From Aquarana catesbeiana (Eukaryota; Chordata; Amphibia; Anura; Ranidae): a DNA stretch of 64,000 nucleotides. The notes beneath the pieces are model-generated. The model worked only from the letters and a program-made list of their open reading frames with translations, was not told the origin of the DNA and searched no databases. The stretch is taken from NCBI RefSeq assembly GCF_042186555.1, contig NC_133325.1:296326543-296390542 (forward strand). Direction: 5' to 3'. Below are positions 58,008-64,000 of this stretch, one piece after another. Numbering within the stretch: the first letter of the stretch is position 1; each line of letters starts with the position of its first letter. The position numbers were made by a program, and so were the translations under genes.

Positions 58008-58845
58008 TTAACCACTTGCTGCCCGCCCACCGTCATATGACGGGGGGACGGTGCAGCTGTTATCCTGGGCCGCCGTCACATGACGGCGGCCCTTCCAGGT
58101 CCCCCAGGGGACAGGCACCCGCGATTGCACGGTAACCAAGCAGGACCGTGGATCTGTGTGTGTAAACACACAAATCCACGTCCTGTCAGATGGCAGGAGA
58201 CCGATGGTGTGTTCCTTGTACAAAGGAACACCGATTGGTCTCCTCCCCTTGTGAGTCCCTTTCCCCCCAAAGTTAGAATCACTCCCTAGCAACACGATTA
58301 ACCCTACAGCGCCCACTCCTGGTTAACCCCTTCATTGCCAGTCACATTTATACCGTAATCAGTGCATTTTTATAGCACGGATCGCTGTATAAATGTGAAT
58401 GGTCCCAAAAATGTGTCCGCCGCAATATCGCAGTCACGATAAAAAATGCAGATCGCTGCCATTACTAGTGAAAAATAAATAAAAATGCTATAAATCTATC
58501 CCCTTATTTTGTAGATGCTATAACTTTTGCGCAAACCAATAAATATACACTTATTGCGATATTTTTTTACCAAAAATATGTAGAAGAATACATATCTGTG
58601 TAAACTGAGGAAAAAATTTGTTTAAAAAAACATTGGATATTATAGCAAAAAGTAAAAAATATTGTGTTTTTTTTCAAACTTGTCACTCTTGTTTTGTTTA
58701 GTTAGTGGGGAAAAAATGATAAAAACTTCATTTATGTACAGTGTTGTATGACCATGCAATAATTGTTCAAAGTGCGACAGCGCTAAAAGCTGAAAATTGG
58801 CTTGGGCAGGAAGGGGTTGCAAATGCCCTGTATGGAAGTGGTTAA
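58008..58845 (+). repeat. TTAA-flanked repeat family A, copy 7
   Basis: TTAACCACTTGCTGCCC to GGAAGTGGTTAA with TTAA at both borders. Contains an inverted TGTGTGTAAACACACAAATC pair around 58155. Confidence 0.85.
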
Positions 58846-59330
58846 AGATGTTGTAAACCCCTGTGTTTTTTCGGTTTAATGCATCCTATGCATTAAGGTG
58901 AAAAAAACACCTGGTGGTGACCGGCCTCCCCATTTTACTTACCTGAGCCCTGGAACTTCAGCCAGCGGGGACGCGTTTTCCCTCTGCCCCAGGTTCTCGG
59001 CCCTTGATTGGATAGATTGATAGCAGCACAGCCATTGGCTCCCACTGCTGTCAATCAAATCCAATGACGCAGGGCCAAGTCATACATTCGGCGGCTATGG
59101 ACACCGAATGATGGCCCCTGGAGCGTGCCCGCAAGGTAACCCCCCCCCCCCCTCCTTGGAGAGCGCTTCTCCTAGGGGGGTTATCTGATGTGGGGAGGAG
59201 CCGCAGAGTTACCCCAGAAGACTGTTCGGGGGCGCTCTGTGCAAAACAAGCTGCACAGTGGAGGTAAGTATGACATGATTTTTTTTTTTTTTTAAATAAA
59301 TTAAGCCTTAGAATCACTTTAAAGGGGGAA
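58846..59330. repeat. Family D-like short repeat, copy 3
   Basis: AGATGTTGTAAACCCC at the left; GCCTTAGAATCACTTTAAAG at the right. Has the TTTAATGCATCCTATGCATTAAGG inner palindrome, repeated at 59350-59372. Confidence 0.55.
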
Positions 59331-59479
59331 ACGGAGATTGAAAGGTCTTTAATGCAGAGAATGCATTAAGGTAAAGAAAAAACCTTTTACAACTTTTACA
59401 ATTTAATGCTAGTGGCCCTACTATACTTTTAAGGCATTGGCGACTATTTTATGCCAAATAACCCGAATGGGCCTCCTTT

Positions 59480-60645
59480 TTAGTAGATTGACACTTGGGC
59501 TTAAATGCTCTTTGATGTATCTGTGCAAGAAAACCTTCTTAGGTTTGCAGTTTGATAGGGAATGTCTTTGTGAATCCCTAGACAACTTTACCAAGGTGGT
59601 GATTGGATGGAAGAGAATGCTTTTGTCCAGTAAAAAGGCAAAACTTCAGTCTGGGAAACCCTGTACGTCTGAGATTAAAAAGTTCCTTTTGTTTCTCTCA
59701 GATCTTCAAAAGAAGCCCTGGAACTCTATTCCACCATAAGTCCTGCCCCCCCAAAACTGTTATTAAAACCTCCCCGCAGTGGGGGAGTGCCCACACTTGT
59801 CAATGTTGGCTTTTGTGGCAGTTGGGTTCAGAACTTTTTTTTTCTAGAGGCTACAAGCTGCAGTTTTAGTCTCTGCCTCCACCAGGCTTCATGTTATGAA
59901 ACTTGCCAGTGCCCTTGCAAAAATCGGTGAGCCACTCTACTACTCTACTACTCTGGTGCAGCTCCTCTCCGGATGTCATAACCTGTACACTGTCCCCAAT
60001 GCATTCACCCCATACTAGATCAAAATGTTTTTAACACTATCCTCCAGGTACTAAAATTCAGCATGGAAGCTGCCAGATCATTCATTGCTAGATACCTACT
60101 TGCATGTTCACATCTTGCTCTGCTTTTCTCCCACTTAGCAGGTTTGTCTCGAGGTCCAGATTGCCCAAATCCTCTGTTCCAAGGGCCATTTTACCACCCT
60201 GTTGAAGCCCAGGCCATGAGGGTTAGGGGCTTGTTGGATTTTGTCATCCTTATGCTATTGAAAGCTGGAAAATCTATTTTTTGTAAAGTTTACTGTTGCG
60301 CTTGGAAAGAGTATTTCTCTTGGTGTGGGATAAGTAAGTTCCATCATAGGAAATTCCCCAAGGAACGAATCCTGTTTTTTTCTTCTCTTGTCTGAATCCG
60401 CATTTGGCCTTCTATACCATCAGGGGTCAAATCTTGGCCCTAGCTATTTTTCAAAGAGTATTTGCCTTTCACAATGAAGGCTTTCTTGCAGGGTGTCGCT
60501 TACATTTTCCCCCTGTACACTATGGGATCTCAACCTGGTTCTGTCAGTTCTTTTGAAACTGCATTTGAACCTCCCAGGGATATTCCTTTGTCTACTCTAC
60601 TTTGCCTTCCTAGTTACTATCACCTCTGTGAGGTGAGTTTTAGTT
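59480..60645 (+). mobile_element. Third DIRS-type relic, internally deleted
   Basis: The gag tail is recognisable at about 59530-59670 (LGLQFDRECL...ESLDNFTK...SSKKAKLQSGKP). Tyrosine-recombinase pieces follow at 60195-60395 (KVYCCAWKEYFSWCGISK) and 60530-60645 (SSFETAFEPPRDIPLSTL), with the RT part missing between them. The PLFQGPFYHP stretch at about 60170-60200 matches the end of the post-RNase H region. All frames are broken. Confidence 0.7.
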
Positions 60646-61121
60646 GAGTTTTAACATGGGTTAAAGAGCACAAAGACATTTGCAGTTGCTGTGCTCCTCT
60701 CATCTTTCCCAGTCATGTAACTTTTTGCATTGTGTGAACCGATTTACAAAATAATAAGTATTCTGTGCATGAGCAGCAGAGGGGAGGGGGCCGACAGCGT
60801 GGCTGCTATGTAGCAAAGTGCACCACTATTGTCCAAGTGCATAGTGAGAGCTATATTTCCACAGTTCAGTAAATAAGAGCTGAGACTCCGTCACAGTCCA
60901 GTAGGAATGAATAAGTGGGAGACGGGGCGCAAGCTAGAAGTGTCTGAACTTTGCTGGATCAGAATGTATTTGCAGGAATCTCTAAGTTGCTGCACTTTCT
61001 ACTTGTGAGCAGCATTTTTTCTGGTTAAAGTGACTGACACTTTAAGTCAGTAGTGCATAAGTGTATTTTGTGACTATATCCTAAACTTTGTTATGCTATT
61101 AAAGTTAAGGTTATTTTTAAG

Positions 61122-61190
61122 GTTGAAAGACAAAGAAGACTTGAGCGAATAAAGCAAAAACAGTCTCAGCTACAAGAACTTATTCTACAG
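61122..61190 (+). CDS. TFDP1: TFDP1 exon, coiled-coil dimerisation segment
   Basis: 23 codons after TTTTTAAG (61121) and before GTAATC at 61191, both phase 0. It encodes VERQRRLERIKQKQSQLQEL and ILQ, the start of the coiled coil that pairs with E2F. The VERQRRLERIKQKQSQLQELILQ form is the Dp-1 version; Dp-2 reads IEKQRRIERIKQKRAQLQELLLQ in the forms I know. An exceptionally long T tract begins about 95 bp downstream. Confidence 0.96.
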
Positions 61191-61282
61191 GTAATCTTGG
61201 TGTTGATAAAAATTCTAAACCGTTAAATCTGTGTGCCTAAGTAGTATTGCATTCATAGTTATGTAGCATTATTATATTGCCT

Positions 61283-61324
<42 letters not shown>

Positions 61325-63154
61325 CCAAGGTATGGTTCATGAAGAAAAATGGCTCTTTGCATTTAAAAAAAAAAATCAATTCCTAGCAGTTATGTGGTAT
61401 CAACATATTAGCTCTTCGTTTTTAGTCATTATTCATGAAGGAAGATGCTGCTTTAGATCTTTATAACTTGTGCCCAAAGATGTTGTTATTCTTCTGTTAG
61501 GAAAAAACAAAATGAAACAGGTGTTCGCGATAGTAGATATCCATTCTGATTTTGTTCAGGGGCAACTGTAAAATGTTGCGCTTTCCATCTGACAAGGGTT
61601 TTAATCAACACCATCATGTCTATCCAAAATTCTAAATGGACTTTTCAACTTTTTAGAAGCACTTTACTAGCACATGAGCATCTTGCAAATGTTTGGTGTA
61701 CAGTTTCTTTGGACCCATTCATCCAACCACTGTCACAATTTGTTTTATTTGTGTAAATATTTAAAGTTCTTAAATACTTTAATCGAGCCTTTGTCTTTTA
61801 ATTTTATTAAGTGATTTTAATGGCTTACTTGGTTACTAAAGATGCACACTTTATACACATTTGTTTAAACCCTGTCGTTATGCTTCATGCTGCTTTGTTA
61901 AAGCATTTAAAGGAAAATTTGCTTCCAATATGGGGGTATTAAACCTAGGTCTTAATGGAAATGTAAAGTGTAACTTGAAACACAGCTAGCAGGTTTTCAA
62001 TGAGCTTTTAGTAGTGCTGAAGCCTGCTAGCAGTTGCTAAAGAGCTTGTGTCGATGGGTTTTGTATTTTTATGCAAGTCTATAATAATGCAAAACCTGCT
62101 TGAAGCAGGGGCAAATGCAGATAGAGGCAGTCGGCTGCAGGTCAGATGCACCTTTCAAAGAATTCTGAATGATCTCGGAATTGTCTCAAACTGTAAGCCC
62201 AAAGCATGTTAAAACAAACCCCAGGGTGACAGAACTCCATTAAGATGTGTCCTTAATAAGCTACCTTGTACTGAAGCTGAATGGTGCTTTTAAAGGCTTC
62301 AACAAAGCTGCTTGAAGCTTACTGAAGGCTTTGCAAAAGCTTGCTGTACATATGGTACAAAAGTGTCATTCATGATGAAGCCTTTGTGAACAAGGCCGTA
62401 CTGTTCCAAGGACAATGGTTTCGCCACATGGGAAGTGAGGAAAAATCTGTAGCAGCTATGCACAAGGAAAAAAAGCTACTGATTACTACTACAAGCGGTG
62501 TTGCACTCTTTTTTTCAGTTTATTTAAAAGTCAGCTCCAAAAAGTGTAGCTGCTGACTTTTAATAAACGCACTCACCTGTCCCACGGTCCAGCGATACGG
62601 CCGCCCAAATTCTTGATTCTCTCCCCTACCTCTCCTCTATGCTGACATCACTAGCGTGGGCACCCAGCTGTGGCAACTTGCGCCTTCACAGCGGGGTGCG
62701 CATGCGTGAGCTGTGCTGTCCTTAATGGCTGAACAATCTTCTGGGACCTGTGACGTGTCCCAGAAGATTGCAGAGAGAGGAGTAACCGCCTATGCGGCAC
62801 AGGCATTATAGGGCTGCTGTTCCCTCAAAAGTTTGATGTATTACTTTGCTGATAATAAACTTCAGTAAACCTTTAATCTGGATCTACTTTTGGCATGCTG
62901 GCCCTTTTTTATTTTTTTGCAGCCTGTGTCCCTGTCATATATTATCCTGTCTGGCGAAACCATTGTCTCTGTGACAAGGGGCAGACATAAATTCTTGAAT
63001 AGCAGCAAAAATCCAACAATTTCTAATCCTTTTTCGCTCCATCCAAAACTAGTTCTTTTGGCAGACTTAAACATTAATAACTTATGTTGGTTGATGGAGT
63101 ATCAATTAACTCTAATATTTTGCATTACTTTTATTTTGCTTTATTCTATTTCAG
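61191..63154. other. TFDP1 intron with poly-T tract and a partial repeat
   Basis: T tract of about 38 bases at 61285-61322. A repeat of the GCAGCTGCTGAC type with CCCAGAAGATTG/CAATCTTCTGGGACC inverted pieces occupies about 62500-62860. No exon seen. Confidence 0.5.
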
Positions 63155-63306
63155 CAAATTGCCTTCAAAAATCTAGTTCAAAGAAATCGTCAAACAGAGC
63201 AGCAAACAAATAGATCGCCTCCATCCAATTCAGTTATACATTTACCATTTATTATTGTGAACACCAGCAAAAAGACTGTGATTGATTGTAGCATTTCTAA
63301 TGACAA
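63155..63306 (+). CDS. TFDP1: TFDP1 exon, end of coiled coil and marked-box region
   Basis: Starts after CTATTTCAG (63154), phase 0, and ends in phase 2 before GTAAGT at 63307 (50 codons plus AA). It encodes QIAFKNLVQRNRQTEQQTN, then RSPPSNSVIHLPFIIVNTSK and KTVIDCSISND. The QIAFKNLVQRNR block completes the dimerisation helix. The IHLPFIIVNTSKKTVIDCSIS strand begins the conserved C-terminal domain. The next exon (expected to start KFEYLFNFD) is not within the remaining 700 bases. Confidence 0.96.
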
Positions 63307-64000
63307 GTAAGTAAATGTTTCTCGTACAAGCATAATTTATAGAAAACATTTTTTATGCAGAACATTTGTAACATTGCCTTGCGGCCTAAAGGTCCGTTAG
63401 GTAGTCAAAGTACCAAATCTATTTTGATGCACAAGACTCGTAAAGTAAACTAAAAAACTTCCTTTACCTTCCCTAATTGAGCGAAATCCTCAATTTTTCT
63501 CACTGTCTCCCTGCTAGAGGAGCGGGCTCAGCAAGTGTCAATGTGGTCTGTCCAGAAAGTAGTTAGGACTAGGTGCGGCCAGATGCTGATTGAGGAGCTT
63601 AACAAAGTTTCCCAGTATACTTACCAGCTAGCCTGCAAAAAGACAAATTGACTTTTTATCTAAATTCACATTTAAAAATAGAGGTTTTAGTTGCAAATAT
63701 GAGTGAAAGCCTCGGTGCCTAGTGAATGCTCCTCTGTATACTGTGGTCATAACTCTGTATTTGGGCATCCCCAAGTTTAAGCTCATGTATCAGATGGTAA
63801 TTTAAGGGTAGGTTTGCCTGGAGGGAACCCACTCATCTTCAAAGGCACAGGAACACATTGGACAGCCAGCAGAAGCACAATGGCAGCTGAAGACATCCAA
63901 TGTGTCCCCCCCACCACATCCAGCAACAATGCTATACAAAAAGATGGCAGCCATCCCAATTTATAACTATCCTTTGCAGTAAAGTGCATATGAAAAAGTT
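63307..64000. other. TFDP1 intron, incomplete at the window edge
   Basis: No exon, repeat end or other gene recognised. Confidence 0.5.

Overview
The window is a stretch of vertebrate nuclear DNA, most likely from an anuran amphibian (true-frog type). It holds part of one host gene, the transcription factor Dp-1 gene (TFDP1), on the + strand, with introns packed with mobile elements. The amphibian call rests on the combination of DIRS tyrosine-recombinase retrotransposons, L1/Tx1 and CR1 LINEs, several decayed Tc1 transposons, hAT and piggyBac-like remnants, and many copies of TTAA-flanked short repeats of a kind I associate with frog genomes. The species cannot be fixed by eye.

Host gene. 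Six coding exons of TFDP1 are readable, each with GT/AG splice sites and compatible phases: 33145-33242, 44093-44214, 53970-54135, 55905-56051, 61122-61190 and 63155-63306. Joined, they give about 251 residues, from the N-terminal Gly-Val-Val-Ser stretch through the winged-helix DNA-binding domain and the coiled-coil dimerisation region. I did not find the exon(s) with the first ~26 residues, and the C-terminal exons lie beyond the window. Positions 1-33144 are therefore upstream intron or 5' flank.

Layout. 1-2006: broken L1/Tx1-like LINE 5' end (- strand). 2899-3704: TTAA-flanked repeat. 4506-9958: near-complete DIRS element with gag, RT-RNase H, tyrosine recombinase, inverted terminal repeats and an internal complementary region. 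11349-12117: a second TTAA-flanked family. 12953-15690: L1/Tx1 ORF2 tail split by a CR1 insertion. 16.1-20.8 kb: hairpin repeat and two dead Tc1 transposons. 21.4-32.3 kb: hAT, TTAA, CR1 and Tc1 fragments and a piggyBac-like transposase remnant. 33-45 kb: first two recognised exons, plus a Tc1 element whose interior carries a chain of nested insertions. 46.7-53.7 kb: a Tc1 terminal pair bracketing a 0.55-kb tandem hairpin repeat and a second, badly interrupted DIRS element. 54-64 kb: the last four exons, several fold-back repeats and a third DIRS relic.

How it fits together. No cellular gene other than TFDP1 is supported. The mobile-element ORFs are broken except the DIRS gag frame. The window is most informative as a record of insertion order: target-site duplications and interrupted coding frames date the elements relative to each other. 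The most unusual items are the diagnostic DIRS end architecture, the multi-level nest at 37-41 kb, the TTAA families next to a piggyBac-like relic, and hammerhead-ribozyme-like motifs in three repeat blocks.
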